A DNA stretch of 64,000 bases from contig NC_057925.1 of NCBI RefSeq assembly GCF_018873765.1, positions 15,635,568 through 15,699,567 on the forward strand, in the 5' to 3' direction. Under the pieces are notes generated by a model, which was given only the letters and a program-made list of their open reading frames with translations, did not search any database and had not been told where the DNA came from. The translations under genes were made by a program, and so were the position numbers. Shown here piece by piece: positions 10,921 through 22,800 of the stretch. Source of the DNA: Telopea speciosissima. Taxonomy: Eukaryota > Streptophyta > Magnoliopsida > Proteales > Proteaceae. Each line of letters begins with the position of its first letter. The stretch's first letter is position 1.

Positions 10921-12190
10921 ACAAGCTTAAGAGTGGACAAAATTTTCTTGGCTTTACTGTTGGGGAACATAGAGGTTGGGATTGGTGGTGAAGCCATACT
11001 TGCAGGCCTTGGTGGTGATTCCAAGGTTATATCCCCCTTTCCTTTCCCTTCTTCTTCTTCAACCTTTCTAGTTTTCAGACCAGATTATTAGTACCGGAAT
11101 GGCAGTAGATTCATCCCATTGATCTCAAGTTCTATGGACAACTCACTGCCCCTTTTCTATGTTCTGTTACAGCAGTACTACTTCCCTTGATTTCTATTAG
11201 CTACAAGTTACTAATTACTGATGTACTTGCATTCAACCAGCAGATTTTGTAGATCTGATCCTTGGATCTGATAATATTTGGTGTCCTAAAATTTAGGATC
11301 TTGGTTTCTATTTTATGGTGCGAGTCATAGACTAGAATCCAGCCATTGGATTCCCTTGAAAGTTTGAGACTCTAGGTTAACCAGATTGCATTAGAAAGAA
11401 TTGTTGGTGTTTAGAAAGTTGTTATTATCTTGCTTATACTTGGAGTATACATGTTGAAAGGATCCACCCTCAAGTTCATGGATGCATATATATGTCAATA
11501 TATCTTCTTTAAATACATAAACGAATTATATCATGATCCACCACAGGATGGAATTTGCACTCTTTCTCACCAAAAAGCAAAATGAAATTAATGCAAAGAT
11601 CGTTGACAGTTATATAGAATTCCTTCCAAATAGATATCTATGAGCTTTGTTTTGATTGAATTGTTTAATGTTTTTACATGTGAGGAATAAAATACATGTA
11701 GTTAAATGCATGCAACACTTTCACAAGTACAACATCCTTTCTTCCCATCCATATGCATCCAAGAGATCTATTGTCTTCCCAGCCAAAATGGGAAATTTGG
11801 CCTACTATGCCTAGGTACTTCCAGTGAACAAAATGGCCAAGGGAGCATTCATTATAAGTGAGTAGCTGCCAGCAACTCCAACATAGATACTTTATTATGA
11901 TATCAAAGGAAACGAAAACAAAAAGATATATTGATCCTCCATTATCAGTTTGAAATATACATGAGTTATGAGTGAGATTCTATGACGTAAAAGGATGGAA
12001 TTGTGAAAATGGCCAAAAGTGAGTACTTTTTCCAGTTTTTCACTTAAAACTGCAGGTATTGTAGAGCCTTCGATCGATTGAAAAGAAAATGTGAAGTTTG
12101 GGGTTTTGCTTGCCTTACGTTATGTTTTTCATGGAAAAGCCCAAAATACCCTCACTCACTTAAGTGAAGCTGGTGTTTCTCCGAAAATTG
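10921..12190. other. Gene-free AT-rich region; right end is a duplicated TE block
   Basis: Nothing coding is recognised from 10921 to about 12050. From about 12060 the sequence (tgcaggtattgtagagccttcg...ccctcactcacttaagtgaagctggtgtttctcc) is an inverted copy of 29640-29800. It is the left half of a block that the hAT element at 12199 has split; the right half resumes at 17475. Confidence 0.5.
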
Positions 12191-13098
12191 GTAGAAGTCA
12201 TAGTTGTCACGGCGGTATGGCGGTCCAAGGCAGTGGAGGCCTGTCTAAGCGCTTAGGCGGTAGAGCGGCCGCCTAAGCGGTAAAGGCGGTCTAGTGTTAG
12301 TTTTCTCCCTCCCCTCCCCCCAAACACTCAATAAGTCAATAGTCAATACATGATGGCATGATGCATCATAGTATCATACCTTATATCATTAAAAATTAAA
12401 TTTAAGCCACCTCAAGTCATCACAAATGACTAATCAACATTCTCTTATTTAGTAATCAGTTAATCACTAATCAATAATCACTAAGTCCTAGATAAAAAAT
12501 GTGTTATTATCATAATTTCATAAAAGACATAGTCGCATAGCATACCTTAACCAGGATGCTACCAAGAAAATGAAAAAATTGAAGAGATGTCAACTGTCAA
12601 GACTCAAGACTCAAGAATCAGGATGTTCATGTTGTCCATGACTCCATGTATCAATCCTGAAAATTAACAATGCAAGTAAGCATGCTAATTGTTAAAAACA
12701 ATTAATAGAGAAGAAAGAAGAAATAAATCAAATGAAGGGGGGAAAAAGGAAATAAGACGAAGAAATGAAGAATATGAAAGACTCAAAATATCCTAGTTTA
12801 AGCAGTCAAATACTCAAATACTCAAGACTTCAAGAGTCAAGTTAAGTGTCAATGTCAAAGACTCAAAATATCCATAATATCCAAATACATATGTCAAATG
12901 ATTTAATCAAAATCATCATCAAGTAAATTAGCAGCTGGTAGATGATCATGATCTTCTTGTTGTTGTTCCATGGAACCACGTGCCCCTTCTCCAAAATTAT
13001 CTATGACATCCTCGTCGTCATTCACATCTTCCTCTTCTACCATATCTCCATCTGATCCTGAATCATCTTCAACAATAGCCGTCTGGGCTATCCCTCGA

Positions 13099-15679
13099 TT
13101 ACGACGTGTAAGAGTTGATTGCTCCAGAGGTTGATGGTTGAGCTCTCCTTGCTCGGTTTTGGCCTTCAAATGATGTAGATGCCCCCATTGCTCTATCAGC
13201 AGCGCCCCATGTGAGATCATCCTGGGGATGGACTAAATCATCCATTGGTTGGCTAACTATCCACTCACTAGTCCAGTCTAACTCATCAAGCAATAGGGGA
13301 TCATAATTTCTATTCTCCTCACGCCTTTGTCGAAACCTTTCTTGAAGGCGACGATTATATTGAACATAGACTAGATCATTCAAACGTTCATGTCCTAGTC
13401 TATTCCTCTTCTTGGTGTGAATCTGAATTCAATAGAGGATCCCAAGTCATTCTTCTATAAACTAATAACAAAATTAAAAGTCTAAAAATAAAAAAAATAA
13501 ATGTAATCACAAAATACTTACAAAATCAAATGTGCTCCAGTTGCGCTCACAACTAGAAGAGGTACAACAAAGGCCCAGTAAACGCCGTGCAATCCTTGAA
13601 AGCTCAAAAGCATCACCTCCCTGTGTATCCCACCAAAGAACTATAAAGTATAAATATAATAAAAAAAAATTGGATTAATACATCATACAAAGTAGGTACA
13701 AACTACAAACAAAATAACTAAATAATATAAAATAACTAGGCAATTAGCTACTTACTAGGATTCATAGTTGTCCGTTGTCTAATGGCCATACTGCTCGAAA
13801 AAAGACCTCGAGCATTTCTATATTCACCAGCCTGATGTAATATCTTGTCTTGTAAAGATGGATCAGGCACTAATCTTGAGGTGACTTGATTAAAAGCCGT
13901 TTGTAAAGTCTGTCTCATTTGATAATCCTCAGCTTCTGAATACTGAAAAAACTTCCCAGGATTAAGAAACAATGCAGCAGCATACAATGGGCGCTCCATC
14001 TGACACTTCCATCGCCTATTAACAATATTTATGACTTTCTTCCACAACCTGTCTTTATCCCCAAAATTTTTCTTAATCATCTTTTTAGCCTCTTCCATGG
14101 CAACATAGACTTCAGGCAAGGCAGGCTTCTCATCAGCATCTACAATCCTCAAAACAACAATAAGTGCTTTTGATGCTCTGATACAGTCTTCCACACCATT
14201 CCAAAATGTAATAGCAAAGACTGTTTCAGCCACTTTCTTTCCTGCCTCTGTCTTTGCCAAATTAGAATGCTTCCAATCATCAGAAATAAATAAATGCCTC
14301 AAGTCATCCTTATGCCTCAATAAGCTCTGGAGTGTTAGAAATGAAGTTGCAAATCTTGTTACAGCAGCCCTCACAAGATCTCTCCCATTTGTTTTAGCTC
14401 TCATGGCATCTAGAAGGCGTGTGTGTCTGTAGATGAATGTTGTTTGTTTCCTAGCCTTCACTATCACCTTCTTGTATGCCTTCAAGTTACCAATATCTTC
14501 CAACATAAGATCAATGCAGTGAGTTGCACAAGGAGTCCAATAGAGCCTTGTCCTCTTCTCCATCAACAATGCACCAGCTGCTTTATGATTGGCAGCATTA
14601 TCTGTAACAACTTGCACAACATATTCTTCCCCAATTTCTTCTACCTTGCTATCAAGTAATTGAAACAAGGTATTTGCATCTTGTACATAACTTGATGCAT
14701 CAATAGAACCCATAAAATAAGTCCCCTCCGGACAGTTGACAAGGAAGTTGATCAAATGTCTTCCCTTTTTATCTGTCCACCCATCAGACATGAGTGTACA
14801 TCCAAACTGCTTCCAATACCCTTCATAGGTCTTTTTCATCTCTGCAGTTCTCTCCTTTGCTGACTTTAACAAAGACACCCTCGCTTCATGATAAGTAGGG
14901 GGCCTATATCCGGACCCATATTGTGCAACGGATTCAATCATCACTTCAAAGCTTCTTGACTTTAGTGCATTAAATGGAATCCCACACTCATAAAGCCAAT
15001 CCACAATATGATTATCAACTCTCTTTTTCTCTTCAGCTGATCTCATCCGGTTCTCTATTGTAGTTTGGTTACGGCCTTTAAGCCTCCTATTAGCAACCAC
15101 TTGTTCAGGTGTCCGTCTCACATGAGCATCCATGGGACCCCTTACTTGTGGCTGAATTATGACATTCCTCTTTCTCTTTGCAGCTGTACCAGAGCTTGGA
15201 ATCACTTTGGAAGAAGATTGAGACCTACCAGTACTAGGACCAGATTGAGACTGTATCTGCTCAACCTGTAGAGATGTCTCTTCTCCTCCTCCTCCCTCAT
15301 GATCATCATGATCATCATCATCATCCAATATATCTGCTGCCTTCTTCTTCCTATTGCGCATTAAAGCTTGATTCATCTCTTGAGCAATTGCTGTAGTTGT
15401 CTTGGTGCACTTCGCAACATCTCCATAGCCACCCACCAAATTTTGCTTTATCCTTTTAATCCCACCTCTGAGATCTTTTTTGCACAGATTGCATTTGACA
15501 AGATTTTTGTCTGTAAGGTCAGGCCAATACCCATACTTCCACCTTGGGTCATTTGATTTGGCCTTCCTCTTTGGGTCTTTGAATGGATCATACCCCGCAG
15601 TACTGCCATTATCAGCCCCACTACTGGCAACGCCAACATTACCACCCTCGCCGTTGCTATCCATTGTGTAATGAATCAA
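13099..15679 (-). CDS. hAT transposase (BED finger, DUF659, hAT dimerisation), three exons
   Basis: Exon 1 (15679 or the in-frame ATG at 15664, to about 13751) is open for some 640 residues. It has a BED-type finger (CNLC, GGIKR, GDVAKC; residues ~60-95), an acidic linker, DUF659 (LMSDGWTD about residue 300; VVTDNAAN about 360) and TPCATHCIDLML. A GTAAGT donor follows NP. Exon 2 (13640-13522) supplies the hAT dimerisation core WWDTQGGDAF...SSCERNWSTFDF, again with a GTAAGT donor. Exon 3 starts at 13422 (IHTKKRNRLGHERLNDLVYV). Two oddities: the BED histidine position reads Asn (KQNL), and the acidic tail expected at the C-terminus (VEEEDVNDDED...LDDDFD) lies in a different frame down to 12903, so a late frameshift or an extra splice is likely. 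It would catalyse cut-and-paste of this element and possibly of its short relatives. Confidence 0.88.
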
Positions 15680-15859
15680 TATTCAATACTTTGCAGGCTT
15701 GCAATGTGCCAACTGCCAAGGGATAAAAGTAACTACAAAAAAAGGAAAAGGAAAAACATAGAAGCAAGAAGGGTAAGAAAAAAAAAGGAAATCATGATTT
15801 TGATTAATCAATCATCATCATGATTCTGAAATCTGAATCTCTGATTCATACTTTCAAAG

Positions 15860-16925
15860 AAAAAATTGTTGCAAAGAAAAAAAAAGAAGCAGCAGCATCA
15901 GCATCCATTGCTCTAACATCAATTCATCATCACATCATGTCATTGCAAAGGGGACAAAAAAAATAGAGAAGCAGGGAAGCTACATCAGTATCTAATATTC
16001 TAGATTTCTAGTATCTGACTAATCTATTTTAGTGATTCAGGTATTCTCCATTACAAAGAGAACTTCAAAACAGAGAAGAAGAAGCAGCAGCAAGTGTTAG
16101 ACTGTTAGTACTTAGTACAACAGAGAAGAAGAAGAAACAGCAGTAAGCAGTAAACCAATAAAAAAAACAGAGAAGACGCAGCAGCAGTTAGAGGCTTAGA
16201 GCGTTACAGAGAAGCAGCAGGCAGCAGTTTACCAAGTTACTATAAGTCTATAATACCATTACCAAGCCAAAAAAAAAAAAAAAAAAAAAAGCAGCAGAGA
16301 AGAAGTAGCAAAACCAAAGCTCTTGAGCAATTGCTGTAGTTGTTAGTACTACAGAGAAGAAGAAGAAGAAGAAGAAGCAGCAGTCAACCAATAAAAAAAC
16401 AAAAACAGAGAAGAAGCGGCAGCAGCAGCAGTAGGATGTTAGTGCGTTACAGAGAAGCAGCAGGCAGTAGTTAACCATGTTACCAAGCCAAAAAAGGAAA
16501 AAGCAACATAGAAGAACCAGAAGAAGCTTAGAAGTTACAGTTACAGACTTAAAAAAAATAAAAAAAAAAGCAGCAGCAGCAGACATTACACGCTATAGAG
16601 AAGAAGAAGCAGAAGAAGTAAAGAAGTTACCAAGCAAAAAAAAAAGGAGAGTTACCGTTACGGACTACAGAGAAGAAGCATCGATAGAAGTTATCAAACA
16701 AAAAAAAAAAAAAAAGAAAAGTTCTTACTCACAGAGAAGAAGAAGCATAGAAGTAGAACTATAGAAGTTGCAAAGCAATGAAGCCAAAAAAAAAAGACAA
16801 GAAGTTACCGTTACGGACTACAGAGAAGAAGCATCATAGAACCATAGAAGTTACCAAGCAAAAAAAAAAAAAAAAGAAGATCAGTTACCGTTACGAGAAG
16901 AAGCATAGGGAGTAGAGACTTACCT
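15860..16925. repeat. Purine-rich GAGAAGAAG(CAG)n minisatellite inside the hAT 5' region
   Basis: About 15 loose repeats of acagagaagaagaagcagca occur, often followed by gttaccaagcaaaaaaaaa and, towards the right, by gttaccgttacggactacag (e.g. 16650, 16805, 16887). A-tracts of 10-20 punctuate the units. The long frames on both strands here (poly-Phe/Leu or poly-Lys/Glu) are composition artefacts. The position upstream of the transposase ATG and within the transposon suggests subterminal DNA, possibly with regulatory or protein-binding roles; that is inference. Confidence 0.7.
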
Positions 16926-18487
16926 TAGTAAAGGTAGGAGGAGGAGGAAGCTTCGCACTTTTGCGCAGAGGACTCGAGAGGTAGGAGGAAACTTTGCCTT
17001 CACCTGAGTCGAGTGGCCGTTGTCGGAGCCGGAAAGGAAGGAGGAAGGTTGCAGTGTCGCACAACCTCTTGCGTAGAGGAGTCGAGGGTTTTACTTTTAA
17101 TTTCTTAGAGAAGAAGTTAAAGGCTAAAAGCCTTTTACAGATTTACGTTTTAACCTTTAGGAATTTAGGGATTTTAGATTTTTAGTTGTAAAGGCTATTT
17201 ATCCCTTGTAGCAGTGTACGTGAGATAATTATACACCAACCAATACCAATTAAACAAAAAGAATAATATATAATTGCATGAAAAAAATAAAAAATAAATA
17301 CACACTCCATATTGGCGTCCGCCTTGCCCTCATGGCGTCCCAAGGCGTCGCTTTAACCGCCTTGGCGACGCCTAGATGGTCAAGTCGGCCGCCATTCACG
17401 AGTCTTGTTAAGCGTAGGCTCGCTTAGTACCTGGGTTTCCGCCTGGACGCCAAGGCGGCGCCTTGACAACTATGGTAGAAGTGTTTCTACCAAGTGAGAA
17501 ACACCAATTTGGTGTTTTGCAAATGTGTGCTAAAAGTGTGCCAAGTGTCTGGTTCGTTTTAAAAAAAACAAAAAATCGAACCAGACATACCATTCAGTTT
17601 TCAGCGTGTTTCTGTTCCAAAAAAGCGGAAAAACACCAGAAACACTGAAAAAGGGATCCTTAACATCTAATGAGGCTGATTTTAGAGATACAAGGGATCC
17701 TTTAGGGTGGAGCAGGTGGCCATGTTTCACCTATAATTAAAACTTTTATCACTAGCACTAAATTAAAACTGTGACTTCAAAGCCTTTAAGGAAAAAAAAT
17801 AAAAAATTAAAGAACCATATCTGTAACTGCAAACCTTCCTCAGCAGATATTATAATGCATCAATGCATGTGCTCTCACCTGAAAAATCTATTTTCAGTAT
17901 AGTTTACAGGTAAGACTATAAAAATCTGTAACTGCATCAGTGCCGCTTGGCTAAATTCAAATCTGTACAATAGTCGGTTCCTACTCTACCTTACACCCTA
18001 ATTCATAACCTGTAAGTAATCCCACGCTTTCCTTTCACAGTGAAAACTTTCACACATAAACAGAAGAGTTGCCAAAACCTAGCGGTTTCCATTAAGATCC
18101 CAAATCACTATACAAATCCAACCTTTTTAATGCAAAAAACAAGGATTTGCAGGGCTCTTTCTCTCTGAAAGGTTTTTTTTTCCCTAAACAACAAAGGAAT
18201 TCAACAGGTCGTTTTCTTCACAAATCCACCATATAGAGCCCAAAGTAACAAAGCATACCTTGGGTAATTTTAGATAGATCCAAAACACACAAATCTAAAG
18301 GAACAAATTTGATTAAGTGCAACGAAAATTACAGATAATCATCAAATTCTTCTACCACACCAAACAAATCATGAAAAAAAAAAAAAATCAACAGGAAAAG
18401 TTGCAAAACAACAAATTTCTAATTCAACTAAAGATAATTGAACACCCTAGCTAGCAAGAGAACATTCCAAAGAACCGGATTGTGCAT

Positions 18488-18772
18488 AGATCAGGAGGGC
18501 AATCTTTCAATAGAGAAGGAGATTGGGAAATCTCTTGGAGAAGGCTGATGTTTTGTTCGAGTAAAGCCTCGGAGGCGTTGCTTCTCGGAGCACATAGAAG
18601 ACAATTCACCATTCTCTGAGGATGGACAATTTAGGTCGTCAACAGTAGAGTGATAGTCATGGTGGCAGTGATGACGGTAATGCTCAAGTGCGGTCTAGGT
18701 GATATCTGCCACCTCCATGGCTGTTCCCACCACTTCCAATGGGTGGCTGATGCTGCTATGACCGTGGCACAT
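18488..18772 (-). pseudogene. Fragment of an unnamed conserved plant protein (copy 1)
   Basis: On the minus strand this reads, in broken frame, ISHPLEVVGTAMEVADIT, TALEHYRHHCHHDYHSTVDDL, NCPSSENGELSSMCSEKQRL, then LLKDCPPDLC. It is the inverted homologue of the better-preserved copy at 30010. It keeps KDCPPDL where the other copy has mutated, so the two have decayed independently. I recognise the style (a conserved plant protein with a leucine/glutamate-rich SENQRLRGLLEQN helix) but cannot name the family. It sits inside a Mutator TIR and is probably captured. Confidence 0.55.
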
Positions 18773-18956
18773 CTCTCTTTCTCTCTCTGAACCCCGGAAG
18801 TCATCTAATCGCTGGAATTTTTTTTCTTTTGGTAAATAAGTTGCAGAAAGATGTTATAGAATATCTGAAACATGGAATGTCCATTACGGGAGAGAGCCTA
18901 ACCGGAGTTGCAGAGGTTACCGCTTGTAAGAAAGAGCATGACCGGAGTTATAGAGC

Positions 18957-19177
18957 TTAAGGTTTTAGGGTAAAATTGGAATGAAATTTTATTAAGGGTA
19001 ATCTGGGGTTCTTAAAAAATCGGACATGCCCACGTCATCACTTAATGGCGTTTTTTAACGTTTAGGGTACGATTGATAGAATCTTTAAAAAGTAGGAGAG
19101 GACATTATCATTTTTCAAAACTTGGGTATTGGGTTGTTATTAAGGAAACTTAGAGGGGAGGGGGATGATATTTCCCC
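18957..19177. mobile_element. Mutator-type terminal inverted repeat (single end)
   Basis: The block running taataaaatt-style sequence, then gttagggtacgattgatagaat, ctctcctac, tcaaaacttgggtattggg and gaggggagggggatgatatttcccc is the same TIR that bounds the complete element at 27804-29332. Here only the right-hand end is visible; the opposite end is not found left of the captured fragment, so the element is truncated or rearranged. Confidence 0.6.
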
Positions 19178-19372
19178 AAAAAGTTTTGCTCACTCAAATG
19201 ATAGTCTATCCATAAGAGTCTTTAGTAAAGACATATCAAATAGTTACATGAAAAAAGAAAAAAAAAAACCCGATAGCCACATTTGTTCATCCTCAATCCT
19301 TACAGGCTTCTTCAATCTAATCTGTAATTTGTTTCTAATATGCTCCCATTGTTGCTGTGGCGTACATTAGAG

Positions 19373-19534
19373 GGCGGGCCTCAGCACAATGGTAATGTTG
19401 CTCCATGGCAACCTAGTGGTCGCGGGTTTGATTCAGGAAACAGCCTCTCGTGAATCAGGGGTAAGGAGGTGTACGTTATGACCCCTCCCCAGACCCTACA
19501 ATGGCACGAGCCTTGTGCACTGGGTATGCCCTTT
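19373..19534 (+). mobile_element. Au-like SINE (full length, +)
   Basis: It begins gggcgggcctcagcacaatg, with A-box-like caatggtaatgttgctcc and B-box-like ggtcgcgggtttgattc of a tRNA-derived Pol III promoter. It continues gaaacagcctct...gggtaagg...cctccccagaccct...gcacgagcc...gtgcactgggtatgccctttg, the diagnostic order of the plant Au SINE. The inverted partner copy at 27461 shares the same position within the mosaic, so this SINE inserted before the mosaic was duplicated. Confidence 0.85.
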
Positions 19535-19589
19535 GTTCCTGCTACTTAGCACATACCACATTCGTGATGTCCACCACCTAATCTTCATC

Positions 19590-19812
19590 ACTATCACTAT
19601 CGTCATCTCCACTTTCATTATCGAACTCTCCCCTATCTGTTTTTTCAAAAAGCCAATCTAATGTGGTTTGCTTTCTAATAAAGTTGTGTATGACTACACA
19701 AACAATCATAATCAATACTTGTATCTTGAAACTATATGGGGGCATCACTTTAAAATGGGAAAATGCTTCTTCAAGACACCAAATGATCTATCAATAATGG
19801 TTTTGAGTGATT
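19590..19812 (-). mobile_element. PIF/Harbinger transposase C-terminal remnant (inverted copy)
   Basis: Minus-strand reading gives TIIDRSFGVLKKHFPILK, MPPYSFKIQVLIMIVCVVIH, NFIRKQTTLDWLFEK and an acidic tail. This is the C-terminal part of DDE_Tnp_4 (PIF/Harbinger) transposases, in which IERSFGVLKKRFPIL and MPPYS...HNFIR are conserved. Only the last ~80 residues are present, with frame damage at the PILK/MPPYS junction. It stops abruptly at 19812, where the tandem array begins. Confidence 0.75.
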
Positions 19813-22800
19813 GGGCTTGTTGGTGGCGATTCAGGAGTATCTGGGACTATGTGGCAGCATAGGGAAACTCAATCCAATGTTGTAAAGTGCTTGGCACCCT
19901 TGGATACCCTCGGGTCAAGGTCAGATGCATAGAAAATTTTGATTTCACAAGGGTTCAGCAATTGCATAAGATTCGTCGGCACTTTCGAAATGCCTATGAG
20001 CTGATCTGGGTTTCATACTACACATGAGAATGGTAGTTCATCGAGTCCTCTTCGAAACGCAATTGGAATCGTGCATTTCGACTCTTGTTTGGCACCTCAA
20101 ATTTGAGGGCATTTTGTGGGTGCTCGTGCACCATTAGAATTTCAAATGATGATATCTCCCTCATCCGACCTTCGTTTGAGACGATTCAACTAGAGGAATT
20201 TTTGTCCTAGTGAGCTCTAAGTATAATAAATGAGAAAAGAGGTGGGTTGTAGCCTTCACCCATGCCAAAATCCCAAAAATCCACGTAGGGCTATTTTAGT
20301 AATTTTCTATGATTCGGCTTGTTGGCGGCGATTCAGGAGTATCTGGGACTATGTGGCAGCATAGGGAAACTCAATCCAGTGTTTTACAGTGCTTGGCACC
20401 CTTGGATACCCTCGGGTCAAGGCTAGATGCATTGAAAATTTTGATTCTATAAGGGTTCCACAATTGCATAAGATTCGTTGGCACTTCCGGAGTGCCTATG
20501 AGCTGATCTGGGTTTTGTACTGCACATGAGAATTGTAGTTCGTCGAGTCCTCTTCGAAATGCAACTAGAATCGTGCTTTTCTGACTTTGGACGACGAAGT
20601 TACATCGATTCTCGTTTGGCACCTCAAAATTGAGGGCATTTTGTGGGTGCTCGTGCACTCGTGCACCATCTGAACTTCAAATGATGATATCTCCCTCATC
20701 CAACCTCCATCTGAGATGATTCAACTTGCGAAATTTATGTCTTGGAGAGCTCTACGTATAATATATGAGAAAAGAGGTGGGTTGTAGCCTTCACCTATCC
20801 CGAAATCCCAAAAATCTGCACAAGGTTATTTTAGTAATTTGTCTAGTGACTCGGCTTGTTGGCGGCGATTTAGGACTATCTGGGACTATATGGCAGCATA
20901 GGGAAACTCAATCCAGTGTTGTACAGTGCTTGGCACCCTTGGTCCCTTGGATACCCTCGGGTCAAGGCCAGATGCATCGAAAATTTTGATTTCACAAGGG
21001 TTCCGCAATTGCATCTGATTCGTTGGCACTTTCGGAGTGCCTATGAGTTGATCTGGCTTTCGTACTTCTCATGAGAATTGTAGTTCGTCGAGTTCTCTTC
21101 GAAATGCAATTGGAATCGTGCATTTATGAATTTGGATGGCGAAGTTACAGCGATTCTCGTTTGGTACCTCAAAATTGAGGGCATTTTGAGGGTGCTCGTG
21201 CACCACCAGAACTTCAAATGATGATGTCTCCCTCATCCAACCTCCGTTTGAGACGATTGAACGTGTGGAATTTTTGTCTTGGAGAGCTCTACGTATAATA
21301 AATGAGAAAAGAGGTCGGTTGTAGCCTTCACTGGTGTCGAAATCCCAAAAATCCATGCAGGGTTATTTTAGTAATTTTTTCAGTGATTTGGCTTGTTGGC
21401 GGCGATTGAGGAGTTTCTGGGACTATGTGGCAGCATAGGGAAACTCAATCTAGTGTTGTACAGTGCTTAGCACCCTTGGATACCCTCGGGTCGAGGCTAG
21501 ATGCATCGAAAATTTTGATTTCACAAGGGTTCCGCAATTGCATAAGATTTGTTGGCACTTTCGGAGTGCCTATGAGCTGATCTGGAATCCGTATTGCACA
21601 TGAGAATTATAGTTCGTCGAGTCCTCTTCGAAATGTAACTAGAATCGTGCATTTCTGACATTGGACGGCGAAGTTACAGCGATTCTCGTTTGACACCTCA
21701 AAATTGAGGGCATTTTTGTGGGTGCTCGTGCAATCGTGCAACATTAGAACTTCAAACGATGATGTCTCCCACATCCAACCTCCGTTTGAGATTATTCAAC
21801 TTGTGGAATTTTTTCGTCTTGGAGATCTCTACGTATAATAAATGAAAAAAGAGGTGGGTTGTAGCCTTCACCTGTGTCGAAATCCCAAAAATCCGTGCAG
21901 GCTTACTTTCAAAATTTTTTTCAGTGATTCGGCTTGTTGGCGGTGCTTCAGGAGTATCTGGGACTATGTGGCAGCATAGGGAAACTCAATCCAATGTTAT
22001 AAAGTGCTTGGCACCCTTGGATACCCTCAGGTCAAGGCCAGATGCATCAAAAATTTTGATTTCATAAGGGTTCTGCAATTGCATCAGATTCGTTGGCACT
22101 TTCGGAGTGCCTATGAGCTGATCTGGGTTTCGTACTGCACATGAGAATTGTAGTTCATCGAGTCCTCTTCAAAACGCAACTGAATCGTGCATTTCTGACT
22201 GTGGACGGCGAAGTTACAACGATTCTCATTTGACACCTCAAAATTGAGGGCATTTTGTGGGTGCTAGTGCATTGGTTCACCATCAAAACTTCAAATGATG
22301 ATATCTCCCTCATCCGACCCCCAATTGAGATGATTCAACTTGAGGAATTTTCGTCCTAGAGGGATAATAAATGAGAAAATAGGTGGGTTGTAGCCTACAC
22401 CTGTTCCGAAATCCCGAAAATCCGTGTAGGGTTAGTTTAGTAATTTTTCAGTGATTTGGCTTGTTGGCGGCGATTCAGGAGTATCTAGGACTATGTGACA
22501 GCTTAGGGAAACTCAATCCAGTGTTGTACAATGCTTGGCACCTTTGGATACCCTCAGGTCAAGGTCAGATGCATCGAAAATTTTGATTTCACAAGGGTTC
22601 CGCAATTGCATAAGATTCGTCGGCATTTTTGGAGTGCCTATGAGCTGATCTGGGTTTCGTACTGCACATGAGAATTGTCGTTCGTCGAGTCCTCTTCAAA
22701 ACGCAACTGGAATCGTGCATTTTGGCTTTGGACGGCGAAGTTACAGTGATTCTTGTTTGGCACCTCAAAATTAAGGGCATTTTGTGGGTGCTCGTGCACT

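Larger units (their letters stand above)
12199..17474 (-). mobile_element. hAT DNA transposon, probably autonomous (5.28 kb)
   Basis: The element begins CATAGTTGTCACGGCGGTAT and ends GGCGCCTTGACAACTATG, an inverted pair with the hAT-like core CATAGTTGTCA. A perfect 8-bp target duplication GTAGAAGT flanks it at 12191-12198 and 17475-17482. The host block on both sides rejoins into a sequence that exists uninterrupted at 29490-29800, which independently confirms the insertion. Inside is a three-exon DUF659/hAT-dimerisation transposase gene on the minus strand, with G/C-rich subterminal repeats (GGCGG, CGCCTTGG) at both ends and a long purine-rich 5' region. The main exon is fully open, so the insertion looks recent. 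Confidence 0.93.
17475..19812. repeat. Arm 1 of a shuffled inverted TE mosaic (partner at 27.1-31.2 kb)
   Basis: Three consecutive blocks each have an inverted homologue. 17475-17650 (with 12060-12198 before the hAT insertion) matches 29490-29800. 17655-18965 matches 29815-31165. 18957-19812 matches about 27150-28010. The blocks hold, in order, a MITE-like end (agcggaaaaacaccagaaac), a captured gene fragment with leader and intron-like DNA, a Mutator-type TIR ending at 19177 (gatgatatttcccc), an Au-SINE and a PIF/Harbinger tail. In the partner the first two blocks are in swapped order, so simple inversion does not explain it. Confidence 0.8.

Noticed and set aside
16248-16764. Long open frames on both strands (poly-Phe/Leu/Ser and poly-Lys/Glu/Arg)
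   Set aside because: They come from the GAGAAGAAG minisatellite and A-tracts of the hAT element; no domain and no independent evidence of coding.
20371-21356. Antisense frames in the tandem array (RRGLDELQFSC-type), with a similar frame in the 57-kb LTR
   Set aside because: The similarity follows from the shared DNA; frames are broken in most monomers and no domain is recognisable, so coding is not supported.
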